Shown piece by piece: positions 24,714 through 31,747 of a DNA stretch of 36,949 nucleotides. Positions within the stretch are counted from its first letter, which is position 1. Every line of letters starts with the position of its first letter. The stretch is taken from assembly GCA_903842455.1 (NCBI GenBank), contig CAIMLX010000275.1:1-36949 (forward strand), given 5' to 3'. Made by a program: the position numbers and the translations under genes. The stretch comes from an uncultured Hyphomicrobiales bacterium (GTDB lineage: Bacteria; Pseudomonadota; Alphaproteobacteria; Rhizobiales; Devosiaceae). Under the pieces are notes generated by a model. It had not been told where the DNA came from. It ran no database searches and worked only from the letters and a program-made list of their open reading frames with translations.

Positions 24714-25535
24714 ATGAGCCAGAACCACCAGCTTTCGGCCACCGACGTGAAACTCGGCTATGGCGAGCGCACCATCGTCGAAAAGCTGAGCATCACCCTG
24801 CCACCCGACAAGTTCACGGTGATCGTCGGGGCCAATGCCTGCGGCAAGTCCACGCTGCTGCGCGGGCTGGCGCGGCTGCTGGCACCGGCCTCCGGCTCCG
24901 TCTACCTCGATGGCCGCGCCATCCACCAGATGTCGACGCGGGAAGTGGCGACGGTTCTCGGGGTGCTGCCGCAGACGCCGGTCGCGCCCGATGGCATCAC
25001 CGTCGCCGACCTCGTCGGCCGGGGCCGCTACCCGCACCAGGGCTGGTTCCGCCAGTGGACGGCGACCGACGACGCCGCCGTCGCCTCGGCGCTGCAATCG
25101 ACCGATACGCTCGACCTGGCGCAGCGCGCGGTGGATGAGCTCTCCGGCGGCCAGCGGCAGCGGGTGTGGATCGCCATGGCGCTGGCCCAGCGCACCGATA
25201 TCCTGCTGCTCGACGAGCCGACGACCTTCCTCGACATCAACCACCAGGTCGAGGTGCTCGACCTCCTCACCGACCTCGTGCGCACACAGGGTCGCACCGT
25301 GGTGGCGGTGTTGCACGACCTCAACCTCGCCTGCCGCTACGCTGACCACATCGTCGCCATGCAGGGCGGCCGGATCGTCGCCGAAGGCGCGCCGGCTGCG
25401 GTGATGACATCGGCGGTGGTCAAGACCGTGTTCGGCATCGACAGCGAAGTGGTGATCGACCCGGTGTCGCAAAGCCCGATGATCGTGCCCATCGGCCGGC
25501 ACCACCGGCTGAAGCAGGCGGTGCCGGCCGAGTAG
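24714..25535 (+). CDS. Iron-complex ABC transporter ATP-binding protein (FecE/FepC type)
   Basis: A 273-residue ATPase. Walker A is GANACGKST (about 39-47), Q-loop VLPQTPVAPDGITV, signature LSGGQRQRVWIAMALAQ (from about 142), Walker B ILLLDEPTTFLD (from about 163) and the H-loop in VAVLHDLNLACRYADHIVAM. The order and spacing are those of siderophore importers. AAAGGA lies 8 bases before the ATG at 24714; in-frame codons upstream are inside the permease gene. Last gene of the operon; it converges with the SRPBCC gene, one base apart. Confidence 0.95.
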   Translation: MSQNHQLSATDVKLGYGERTIVEKLSITLPPDKFTVIVGANACGKSTLLRGLARLLAPASGSVYLDGRAIHQMSTREVATVLGVLPQTPVAPDGITVADLVGRGRYPHQGWFRQWTATDDAAVASALQSTDTLDLAQRAVDELSGGQRQRVWIAMALAQRTDILLLDEPTTFLDINHQVEVLDLLTDLVRTQGRTVVAVLHDLNLACRYADHIVAMQGGRIVAEGAPAAVMTSAVVKTVFGIDSEVVIDPVSQSPMIVPIGRHHRLKQAVPAE

Positions 25536-25536
25536 C

Positions 25537-25992
25537 TCACTGCCGGTCGAGCCACAGGCCGACCTGATCCATCAGGTAATTCGTTCCCGCCTCGCGCTGG
25601 GCCGACGTGTCCAGCCCGTCGAGGAAGGCGCCATCCTCGCGCAGCACCATGCGGGTGCCGCCGTCTTTGGCGGTGAACTCGATGGTGGCGACGCTGACGG
25701 AGATGCGCTGGCCGTTCATGTGCATCTCGTAGGTGTAGATGATGCGGTTGTCCGGCACGATGTCGCGATAGCTGACATCGTAGATGAAGTCGGTGTCGCC
25801 CATCTTTTCAGCATTGTACTCGCGGCCGCCCTCCCTGAACTCGAAGACCTGCTGCGGCTTCTGCGGATCGGGGGAGCCGAACCACTGGCGCTTGAACTCC
25901 GGGTTCGACCAGGCGGAGAACACCATTGCCACCGGATGGGGGTAGGTGCGCTCGATGGTGAAGCTGCCATGGGCGATTGAACGTTCGGTCAT
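25537..25992 (-). CDS. SRPBCC / AHSA1-like domain protein
   Basis: A 151-residue START-like helix-grip protein. FTIERTYPHPVAMVFSAWSN is followed by KRQWFGSPDPQKPQQVFEFR and a C-terminal helix ending VGLWLDRQ. AHSA1-like (SRPBCC) proteins have a hydrophobic cavity and are often encoded beside an ArsR regulator in bacteria, as here; their ligands and function are mostly unknown. GGAGA lies 6 bases before the ATG at 25992. It follows the ArsR gene by 73 bases on the same strand and is probably co-transcribed from the promoter at 26417-26445. Confidence 0.87.
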   Translation of the reverse strand: MTERSIAHGSFTIERTYPHPVAMVFSAWSNPEFKRQWFGSPDPQKPQQVFEFREGGREYNAEKMGDTDFIYDVSYRDIVPDNRIIYTYEMHMNGQRISVSVATIEFTAKDGGTRMVLREDGAFLDGLDTSAQREAGTNYLMDQVGLWLDRQ

Positions 25993-26065
25993 CGTGGGTC
26001 TCCGTCGGGATGTGCGCTGCTGTGGCCGGCTATCGGCCCGGCGGCACTGGTTGTGTTCGATGCGT

Positions 26066-26410
26066 CTAGGTCGCCGGCTTGTCGGGCGGCAGGGCGTCGA
26101 GGAAGGCGCCGAGGCGGTCGAGGCGTTTCTCCCAGCCGACCCGCCGGTCGTTGATCCACTGCTCGACCATGGTGAGGGCTCCCGCATCGATGGTGCAGGT
26201 GCGCACGCGGCCGACCTTCCGGGTCGTCACCAGCCCGCTCTGCTCGAGCACTTTCAGGTGCTGGACGACGGCGGGCAGCGACATGCTGAATGGCTCCGCC
26301 AGCTCGCTCACCGAAGCTGTCCCGCGGCTGAGCCGTTCCACCATGCGCCGCCGTGTGGGGTCGGCGAGGGCCTGGAACATGGCGTCGAGGGTCTGTTCTT
26401 GGTTAAGCAT
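26066..26410 (-). CDS. ArsR-family transcriptional regulator paired with SRPBCC gene
   Basis: A 114-residue winged-helix repressor. MLNQEQTLDAMFQALADPTR starts the family pattern, and SMSLPAVVQHLKVLEQSGLV is the recognition helix region. It has no cysteine cluster of the ArsR metal-sensing type, so it belongs to the SRPBCC-linked ArsR group with an unknown signal. A strong promoter (26417-26445) places the transcript start on or next to the A of this ATG (26410), suggesting leaderless translation. An in-frame ATG 6 codons upstream lies between the -35 and -10, so it cannot be on the same transcript. Confidence 0.88.
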   Translation of the reverse strand: MLNQEQTLDAMFQALADPTRRRMVERLSRGTASVSELAEPFSMSLPAVVQHLKVLEQSGLVTTRKVGRVRTCTIDAGALTMVEQWINDRRVGWEKRLDRLGAFLDALPPDKPAT

Positions 26411-26419
26411 GGTGTTAAG
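26402..26419 (-). promoter_or_regulatory. Tandem GTTAAG repeats at the ArsR transcription start
   Basis: GTTAAG at 26402-26407 and again at 26414-26419 (12 bases apart) flank the ArsR start codon and overlap its -10 element. A palindrome built from the same word lies at 26458-26472. A regulator bound here would block the promoter, so these are candidate autoregulatory half-sites. Confidence 0.4.
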
Positions 26420-26445
26420 TATCGCCATGCCCCGTCGCGTGTCAA
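26417..26445 (-). promoter_or_regulatory. Promoter of the ArsR-SRPBCC pair
   Basis: Read on the minus strand: TTGACA (complement of 26440-26445), 17-base spacer, ATACTT (complement of 26417-26422). The -35 is a perfect consensus match. The start point is expected 6-7 bases after the -10, at the ATG of the regulator gene. Confidence 0.7.
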
Positions 26446-26457
26446 TGGTAAAGTGAA

Positions 26458-26472
26458 AGCTTAAGTTAAGCT
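26458..26472. promoter_or_regulatory. 15-bp palindrome upstream of the ArsR promoter
   Basis: AGCTTAA-G-TTAAGCT is perfect and ends at the stop codon of the transglutaminase-like gene. It shares the GTTAAG word with the repeats at the ArsR start. Candidate operator. Confidence 0.4.
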
Positions 26473-27308
26473 CAGATGGCCGAGAGGCTGACCGGCTCGG
26501 TGGTCCACTGCGTGGTCTGGCTGGTGTTCAGCCGCTCGACCCGGATCAGCTTGGGCGGACCGCTGAGCTGGCCGAAGAAGGTGAGGAAGGCGCTGTCGGC
26601 GGCGTCGCGGCCAACCGCGATCTTCAGGATGCCTTCGAGCGGGCAGAGGCGCGTCGCGTCGAACAGATACCACTGGCCTCCGAGATAGGCCTCGAACACG
26701 GCGTGGAAATCCTGCGGCACCAGGTCGAGCGCATAGGCCGAGACGAAGCGCGCCGGAATGCCCAGCGCGCGGGCAAACGTGATGCCCAGGTGGGCGAAGT
26801 CGCGGCAGACGCCGGCGCGCAGCGTGAAGGTGTCGTAGGCCGAGGTGCTCGAATCGCTGGAGCCTTCGAGATAATCGACGTTCTCGTAGATCCAGTTGCA
26901 GATCGCCGTGACCTTCTCGTAGCCGTCGCCGATCTCGCCGAACTGCCGCCAGGCAAAGCGCGCCAGCTTGTCGGACTGGCAGTAGCGGCTGGGATAGAGG
27001 TGGTTCATCACGTCGAACGGCAGCTCGACGATGGGGACCTGCGGAATGCTCCCGATGCTGCGGGTCGTCGGGGTCGATTCGATCTCGGCCGTGTACCACA
27101 CGCTGTACCGGCCGGGCTGCAGCAGCATGCGCCGGTAGCGGTTGCCCGTCTCCGGCACCTCGTACTCTTCGGACTGCACCTGCGGCTCGACAGTGAAGGC
27201 CTCGCCCAGGATGCTTTGCCGGCCGCCGCGCTGGGCCTCGACATTCAAAATCACCGTCGTGGGGGTGGCGATGTCGTACTGGAGTTCGCAGCGCAGGCGA
27301 AATTGCAT
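26472..27308 (-). CDS. Transglutaminase-like cysteine-protease-fold protein (1)
   Basis: A 278-residue protein with an N-terminal beta-sandwich (MQFRLRCELQYDIATPTTVI) and a transglutaminase-like core. The catalytic triad is readable: Cys168 in RAGVCRDFAHLGITFARALG, His202 in DFHAVFEAYLGG and Asp217 in WYLFDATRL. No signal peptide is seen. Such proteins are cytoplasmic and often occur in pairs or with circularly-permuted ATP-grasp proteins; their targets are mostly unknown. GAAGG lies 6 bases before the ATG. It diverges from a second member of the same family (27434) with 125 bases between. Confidence 0.88.
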   Translation of the reverse strand: MQFRLRCELQYDIATPTTVILNVEAQRGGRQSILGEAFTVEPQVQSEEYEVPETGNRYRRMLLQPGRYSVWYTAEIESTPTTRSIGSIPQVPIVELPFDVMNHLYPSRYCQSDKLARFAWRQFGEIGDGYEKVTAICNWIYENVDYLEGSSDSSTSAYDTFTLRAGVCRDFAHLGITFARALGIPARFVSAYALDLVPQDFHAVFEAYLGGQWYLFDATRLCPLEGILKIAVGRDAADSAFLTFFGQLSGPPKLIRVERLNTSQTTQWTTEPVSLSAI

Positions 27309-27433
27309 CTTGGACCTTCGGGGCATGGGAAGAGGACAGGGCAAACGACAATTCGGCTACAAAGCGAAAGTTCCACGGAACTGGGACGAGTTCCGGGCTA
27401 TTGTTCCGGTACGGGGCAATTCACGGATAATCG

Positions 27434-28375
27434 ATGACCATTCTCAGGGTCCAGCACCTTACCACGTACTCATACGCGCGCCCCGTCCGCTTCGGCGACC
27501 ACAGACTGATGTTCAGGCCGCGCGACAGCTACGAACAGCGGCTGCTCAGCGCCCACATGAAGGTCGGTCCTGAACCGGCCGACACGTGGTGGATACACGA
27601 CGTCTTCGGCAACTGCGTGACGAATGTCAGCTTCTCGGGCTCTGCCCATAAGCTGACCTTCGAGACCGGCATCGTGCTCGACCACACGCCGCAGATGGCG
27701 CCGCGCTTCCGCACCGAGGAGCGGGCCAAGCACTGGCCGTTCGAATACGACGCGGACATCCTCCCCGATCTTTCGACCTACATGCGCGTGCACAGTCCGA
27801 GCCAGGACCTTTCGGCATGGGCACGTAAGTTCACCCGCTCGGGGTTGCCGACGGAGACCGGGCACCTGCTGATGACGATGACCATGGGCATCCGCGAGAG
27901 TTTCATCTACTCGCGCCGCACCGACCCGGGCACGCAGCCGCCGCAACTGACGCTCGCGACGATGACCGGCACCTGTCGCGACTTTGCCTGGCTGATGATC
28001 GAGGCCTGCCGTTCGCTCGGCTTCGCTGCGCGCTTCGTCACCGGCTATATCTATGTGCCGTCGCGTGACGGTCCGGTGCTGCGCGGCGGCGGGGCCACGC
28101 ATGCCTGGGTGCAGGTGTTCCTGCCCGGCGCCGGCTGGGTCGAGTTCGATCCCACCAACGGTATCGTCGGCAACAGGGACCTGATCCGTGTCGGCGTCGC
28201 CCGCGAGCCGACGAAGGCGCGCCCCCTGAGCGGCAGCTTCATCGGCGACCGCGGCGACTATCTGGGCATGGACGTGCAGGTCAACGTGACCACCGACCCG
28301 CTGGCCCTGCGCATGCCGCGGTCGACGCCGGAGACCAACCTGACCGGCGAAATGCAGGACGTCACGAGCGCCTGA
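27434..28375 (+). CDS. Transglutaminase-like cysteine-protease-fold protein (2)
   Basis: A 313-residue protein. The N-terminal bacterial transglutaminase-like domain opens MTILRVQHLTTYSYARPVRF, and the core has Cys181 in TGTCRDFAWLMIEACRSLGF, His223 in ATHAWVQVFLPGAGW and Asp239 in EFDPTNG. All three catalytic residues are present. It is divergent from the first transglutaminase-like gene, and the two differ enough to be separate subfamilies rather than a recent duplication. The two probably share regulation from 27309-27433. Substrate unknown. Confidence 0.88.
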   Translation: MTILRVQHLTTYSYARPVRFGDHRLMFRPRDSYEQRLLSAHMKVGPEPADTWWIHDVFGNCVTNVSFSGSAHKLTFETGIVLDHTPQMAPRFRTEERAKHWPFEYDADILPDLSTYMRVHSPSQDLSAWARKFTRSGLPTETGHLLMTMTMGIRESFIYSRRTDPGTQPPQLTLATMTGTCRDFAWLMIEACRSLGFAARFVTGYIYVPSRDGPVLRGGGATHAWVQVFLPGAGWVEFDPTNGIVGNRDLIRVGVAREPTKARPLSGSFIGDRGDYLGMDVQVNVTTDPLALRMPRSTPETNLTGEMQDVTSA

Positions 28376-28433
28376 GCGCGATCGCCTCGATCTCGACCAG
28401 CGCACCGGCGTCCACGAGGCCGCGACAAGGCAT
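28362..28433 (-). pseudogene. Remnant of a ridA 3' end
   Basis: On the minus strand the codons read MPCRGLVDAGALVEIEAIAL-RRS-stop, the last part of a RidA protein including the Arg of its P-x-R motif. A 32-bp stretch (28384-28415) is identical to 29609-29640 inside the intact ridA gene, in the same orientation. Upstream of it there is no further RidA sequence, and a few codons are missing relative to the intact copy. It overlaps the 3' end of the transglutaminase-like gene. It marks one edge of the segment carrying the GT-like gene. Confidence 0.72.
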
Positions 28434-28503
28434 GCGTCGCCGTTGACTTCCTCGCCCCTGACAGTCCGTACTGTGCACTGGAACCAGCGCTGGGGAGCCA
28501 AAC

Positions 28504-29586
28504 TTGAGCGATGTTTCGTATCCGACCGTCATGATCGACGAATGGTTCCAGCGCCTTCTCGGACGAGCGCCCACCGGCGATGAGCTCGACCGCTGCCGGG
28601 GGCTCGACCCGGCTGCCTTGGTGACCCAGTTGACGGAGTTGCCGGAGTACCGGAACCGCTTCCGCGATGCCGAGGCTACGGATGCCAACGCGCTGGCGGC
28701 CGCCCGGTTGTGGCCGTTGGAAAGCCGCACGTACGACCTCCAGATCATGGTGGTCAGCTCCGAAGGACTGGGCAAGTGCCAGGCTACCCTGGATCGGATC
28801 ATGCCCGAGCTTGGTCCGCGCACGCTGCTGACCCTGCTTTGCGCCGATGCTGAAGATGGAACGCTGCTCAGCGGTCCCAACATCGAGCATCTCATCATGC
28901 CTGGAGCCAGCGTCTTCGAGCTTCGGGCAAGGCTTCCGGCGGTGCTCAAGGAAGTGGGCTGGGTGGCACTGGTAGAGGATCACGCCGTGCCACATGCCGG
29001 CTGGGTCGCGGCGGTCGAAGCAGCGGTCAGGTCTGCCAGTCCGGATCAGCTGGCACTGACCAGCACGGTCTCCAACCATCTCTCCACTTCGACCTGGAGT
29101 TGGGCGAGCTTCCTGTTCAACTTTGCCTACCACTGGCATCCCAGTGCGGCGATCAAGCTGCCCGGGACGGTGACCACGCTGGTCTTCCGTCGCGATCTTG
29201 TGGGCCGGCGACCGCTGCCAATCCACGCTTTCGAGCAGTTCGTCCTTGGTCGCCGCGGCCCGGTGCCGCCTGGTATGGTGGTCGACCACAACCAGCCGCT
29301 GAACTGGTGGGAGGCTTCGGTCCATACGTACGAGAACGGCCGGGTGACCGGCAGTGCGTTGCGCCGCCACCATAATTCACCGCGTAGCGCGATGCGCGAA
29401 ATGGTCGGCTGGGTCAATGGCGGCCGCATCCGGGAAATCCGGACGCTGCTTGAGCAGCACCCGGAGCGTGACCGACTGCCGCGCGGAACGCTGCTTCGCA
29501 TGCGGTGGATCAGTGCCTGTCACGGACTAGGGGTGGTGATAGGCACCATCATCGGGGGTGGCCAGTCACACCGCCGGCTGGAGTAG
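28504..29586 (+). CDS. Orphan protein with glycosyltransferase-2-like core
   Basis: A 360-residue protein. The first 50 residues (WFQRLLGRAPTGDELDRCRG, then LTELPEYRNRF) resemble the linker-like DUF4214 repeat found in polysaccharide-related enzymes. The middle has a Rossmann-like strand set (LQIMVVSSEGLGKCQATLDR) and WVALVEDHAVPHAGWVAAVE, the E-D-x-x-x-P-x-x-G-W pattern of GT2 glycosyltransferases in which the acidic pair binds the metal-nucleotide. A candidate membrane-contact segment is near the C-terminus (LGVVIGTIIGGG). The start is TTG at 28504, with GGGGAG 6 bases before it. The end overlaps the convergent ridA by 21 bases. The function is only inferred, and the acceptor is unknown. 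Confidence 0.6.
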   Translation: MSDVSYPTVMIDEWFQRLLGRAPTGDELDRCRGLDPAALVTQLTELPEYRNRFRDAEATDANALAAARLWPLESRTYDLQIMVVSSEGLGKCQATLDRIMPELGPRTLLTLLCADAEDGTLLSGPNIEHLIMPGASVFELRARLPAVLKEVGWVALVEDHAVPHAGWVAAVEAAVRSASPDQLALTSTVSNHLSTSTWSWASFLFNFAYHWHPSAAIKLPGTVTTLVFRRDLVGRRPLPIHAFEQFVLGRRGPVPPGMVVDHNQPLNWWEASVHTYENGRVTGSALRRHHNSPRSAMREMVGWVNGGRIREIRTLLEQHPERDRLPRGTLLRMRWISACHGLGVVIGTIIGGGQSHRRLE

Positions 29587-29955
29587 CGGCCCTCGGCGGA
29601 CTGCTATTGCCTCGATCTCGACCAGCGCACCGGCGTCCACCAGCTGGCAGCCGATGGTGGAGCGGGCAGGGGGCTCGTGCGGGAAGTAGGTGGTGTAGAC
29701 TGCGTTCATCGCCGGGAAGATGCCGAGGTCGGTGATGAACACGGTGGTCTTCACCACATCGGCCATCGAACTGTCCGCCGCCTCGAGCAGAGCCGCCATC
29801 TTGTCGAGAGTGATGCGGGTCTGCTCGGTGATATCGGCCGGGTAGGTCCCATCCGTGCGCGAGCCGACCTGCCCGGTGACGAACACGAATTGCTCGGTGG
29901 CGATGGCGGGGGTGAGGGGCAATCCGGCAAACGTGCCGATGGCAATGCGGGTCAT
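29566..29955 (-). CDS. RidA family protein (enamine/imine deaminase)
   Basis: A 129-residue trimeric Rid/YjgF/UK114 protein. FVFVTGQVGSRTDGTYPADI, QTRITLDKMAALLEAADSSM, DVVKTTVFITDLGIFPAMNA and the C-terminal PARSTIGCQLVDAGALVEIE followed by AIAVRR are the family pattern. Arg in PARS is the substrate-carboxylate ligand needed for deamination of 2-aminoacrylate-type intermediates. The intact copy converges with and overlaps the GT-like gene, and its last codons are the source or twin of the remnant at 28362. The ATG at 29955 gives the normal N-terminus. Confidence 0.9.
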   Translation of the reverse strand: MTRIAIGTFAGLPLTPAIATEQFVFVTGQVGSRTDGTYPADITEQTRITLDKMAALLEAADSSMADVVKTTVFITDLGIFPAMNAVYTTYFPHEPPARSTIGCQLVDAGALVEIEAIAVRRGPLLQPAV

Positions 29956-30030
29956 ACAGAACTTCCGGTACGGAGAGGTCCGCCAGCGTAGCGCCTGCAC
30001 GCCCGGATTCGGAAGATATCTGGGAAAGTT

Positions 30031-30105
30031 TGGTACGCCCTAGGGGAGTCGAACCCCTCTCTGCACCGTGAGAGGGTGCCGTCCTAACCGATAGACGAAG
30101 GGCGC
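30031..30105 (-). tRNA. tRNA-Glu (CTC anticodon)
   Basis: On the minus strand: acceptor GCGCCCT (complement of 30099-30105) pairing with AGGGCGT, discriminator A, and an encoded CCA (complement of 30031-30033). The anticodon stem GCACC/GGTGC holds loop CTCTCAC, anticodon CTC. The T-arm is GAGGGGTTCGACTCCCC. All arms fold. It differs from the second copy at 30433 only at the wobble base. Confidence 0.93.
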
Positions 30106-30432
30106 GTACCGGAATGGCGTGCTGATAATGGGCGATTGGCGGCCCGTCAAGCCCGCTTTGGACAATGGCGCCCGTGATCGGCCGCTTCACCGTCAGAACG
30201 CGCACGCGAGTCGTCGGGTGCACCTTGGAGCTTCGGCCAGGACCGGCGCGGGTCTCGGAATGGAAGAAGCCGACCGGCCATGGTGTCGAGGCGCCGTTGC
30301 GGCTAATCGAGCGCTAATGCTGCTACTCGGACTGAACCATCGTGACGCGAGGATCCTGCGGGATCGGGACGTACGCGGACCCGGCAGGGGCCGGATATTC
30401 GCCGAAGCGGAGGGAACGTGGGGGAAAGGAAG
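30106..30432. other. Interval between the two tRNA-Glu genes
   Basis: No convincing protein gene, repeat or promoter is visible. It contains one short open frame with no ribosome site or recognisable motif. The two tRNA genes are therefore probably independent or share one precursor that is processed. Confidence 0.5.
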
Positions 30433-30507
30433 TGGTACGCCCTAGGGGAGTCGAACCCCTCTCTGCACCGTGAAAGGGTGCCGTCCTAACCGATAGACGA
30501 AGGGCGC
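30433..30507 (-). tRNA. tRNA-Glu (TTC anticodon)
   Basis: On the minus strand: acceptor GCGCCCT (complement of 30501-30507), anticodon loop CTTTCAC with anticodon TTC, the same T-arm as the other copy, and an encoded CCA (complement of 30433-30435). Identical to the CTC copy except for position 34. Confidence 0.95.
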
Positions 30508-30566
30508 CTCCGGAAGTGGGGACCGTATAGAAAGCTTCATCCGGGCTGGCAAGCGAAAATCCGCAC

Positions 30567-31022
30567 TCAGCAGCCCGAAAAAGTGATGGGCTTGCCGCGA
30601 CCGCGCGGACGCTCGCGAACGTCGACGTGAATGTAGTTGCGACCGGGGTAACAGCCGAGGCCGCCGACCTGCGGGTTCTTCATGGCGAACGCAATGATCT
30701 GACGCTTGTCGACCCCGGGGATGTAGATGTCTGCCGCCATGCATTTTGTGTGGTAGCTCGCGTCCTCGCCGCCCGCCAGGATGTTGCGGATAGGGTCGCG
30801 ATAGCCGGAGGTCAGCACCACTTTGCGGCCAAACTTGCGCTCGAACGAGCCTAGCATCGCCTTCAGCTTGGGTGACATGCAGGAATTGTCGACGTCCCAG
30901 GAGGCGAGGAACATGCCGTTGCGCTGCACGAAACTCTTGTAGCTCGCTGGTGCGCCGCCTCCCATGGAGAAGCACCCGGCCAGCAGCGACGCAAGGCACA
31001 GCGCCAGTATCAGTCGAAACAT
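30567..31022 (-). CDS. DUF882 / peptidase M15-like lipoprotein (YcbK type)
   Basis: A 151-residue lipoprotein: signal peptide ending in LLAGC with Cys17 as the lipidation site. The M15-type zinc core is present: LTSGYRDPIRN, SYHTKCMAADIYIPG (the H-x6-D pair) and the last ligand in YIHVDVRERPRG. Family members are LD- or DD-carboxypeptidase/endopeptidase-like enzymes acting on peptidoglycan; the exact bond is unknown. A hairpin in the leader (31029-31074) covers its Shine-Dalgarno sequence. Confidence 0.87.
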   Translation of the reverse strand: MFRLILALCLASLLAGCFSMGGGAPASYKSFVQRNGMFLASWDVDNSCMSPKLKAMLGSFERKFGRKVVLTSGYRDPIRNILAGGEDASYHTKCMAADIYIPGVDKRQIIAFAMKNPQVGGLGCYPGRNYIHVDVRERPRGRGKPITFSGC

Positions 31023-31028
31023 GCGAAA

Positions 31029-31074
31029 CTTCCCGGCAAGCGGCCGACCCGAAGGCCGGCGGATTACCGGGAAG
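31029..31074 (-). promoter_or_regulatory. Leader hairpin hiding the DUF882 ribosome site
   Basis: The arms CTTCCCGG and CCGGGAAG (31029-31036 with 31067-31074) form an 8-bp stem, and an inner CGGCC/GGCCG stem extends it. On the minus strand the 3' arm CCGGGAAG contains GGGAAG, which is the ribosome site 6 bases before the ATG. Folding would hide it. Confidence 0.45.
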
Positions 31075-31123
31075 CTAGTAATTTTAAGCTAATTGCCGCC
31101 TAAGCGGCGTGGTGAACGCGCCG

Positions 31124-31543
31124 TTACCACGCGCCGGTGTTCGGCATGGACGACCACGGCTCGGCCGGCGGCAGCGGGCTGCCCTTCTGCAGGATCTCGA
31201 CCGAGATGTTGTCGGGTGAGCGCACGAAGGCCATGTTGCCGTCGCGCGGCGGGCGATTGATGGTGTAGCCCATGTCCTGCATGTGCTTGCAGAAGTCGTA
31301 GATGTTGTCGACCTCGTAGGCGAGGTGGCCGAAGTTGCGGCCGCCCGTGTAGACTTCCGGGTCCCAGTTGAAGGTCAGTTCCACCGGCGTCTCGTGCTGG
31401 CCGGGAGGGGCGAGGAAGATCAGGGTATAGCGGCCCTTCTCGTTATCGGTGCGGCGCACTTCCTCGAGCCCAAGGCCGTCACGGTAGAAGCGCAGCGACT
31501 GCTCGACATCGGTCACGCGGACCATAGTGTGCAGGTATTTCAT
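31124..31543 (-). CDS. gloA: Lactoylglutathione lyase (glyoxalase I)
   Basis: A 139-residue metal-dependent enzyme that converts the hemithioacetal of methylglyoxal and glutathione to S-lactoylglutathione. The four metal ligands are in place: His5 ([10 protein letters not shown]), Glu55 (VELTFNW), His73 (GHLAYEVDN) and Glu116 (SVEILQK). [13 protein letters not shown] and the C-terminal segment are typical, with about 10 extra residues at the C-terminus. GAGGA lies 7 bases before the ATG at 31543. The stop codon is inside a short inverted repeat (CGTGGT...ACCACG). Confidence 0.93.
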   Translation of the reverse strand: MKYLHTMVRVTDVEQSLRFYRDGLGLEEVRRTDNEKGRYTLIFLAPPGQHETPVELTFNWDPEVYTGGRNFGHLAYEVDNIYDFCKHMQDMGYTINRPPRDGNMAFVRSPDNISVEILQKGSPLPPAEPWSSMPNTGAW

Positions 31544-31658
31544 AGCGTTTTCCTCGCCTTGATTCCGGTTGGCCGAACAGTAGGAGCCGGTGCCGGCCGG
31601 GGCAACCGCGACTAAGTGTGGCCAATCTGCAATTACCTTAACAAATGCATAATCGGTT

Positions 31659-31717
31659 CTTAACGGGGCGCGGTGAATCGGACACAGTGAGGCTTGCTTG
31701 TAGCGTACCCCGTTAAG
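31659..31717 (+). promoter_or_regulatory. Structured 5' leader of the dual cold-shock gene
   Basis: CTTAACGGGG (31659-31668) and CCCCGTTAAG (31708-31717) are perfect 10-base inverted arms 39 bases apart. A CATAAT -10-like element at 31648-31653 would start transcription at about 31660, at the very base of this stem. A folded leader ending 30 bases before the ATG at 31748 fits the temperature-sensing leaders of cold-shock mRNAs. No clear -35 is seen. Confidence 0.5.
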
Positions 31718-31747
31718 CGGCGGGGCGAGTACGAAAAGGCTGAAGGC

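Noticed and set aside
31636-31668. Two TTAAC words upstream of the cold-shock gene, considered as a CtrA box
   Set aside because: They are 16 bases apart, not 7; the second belongs to the inverted repeat.
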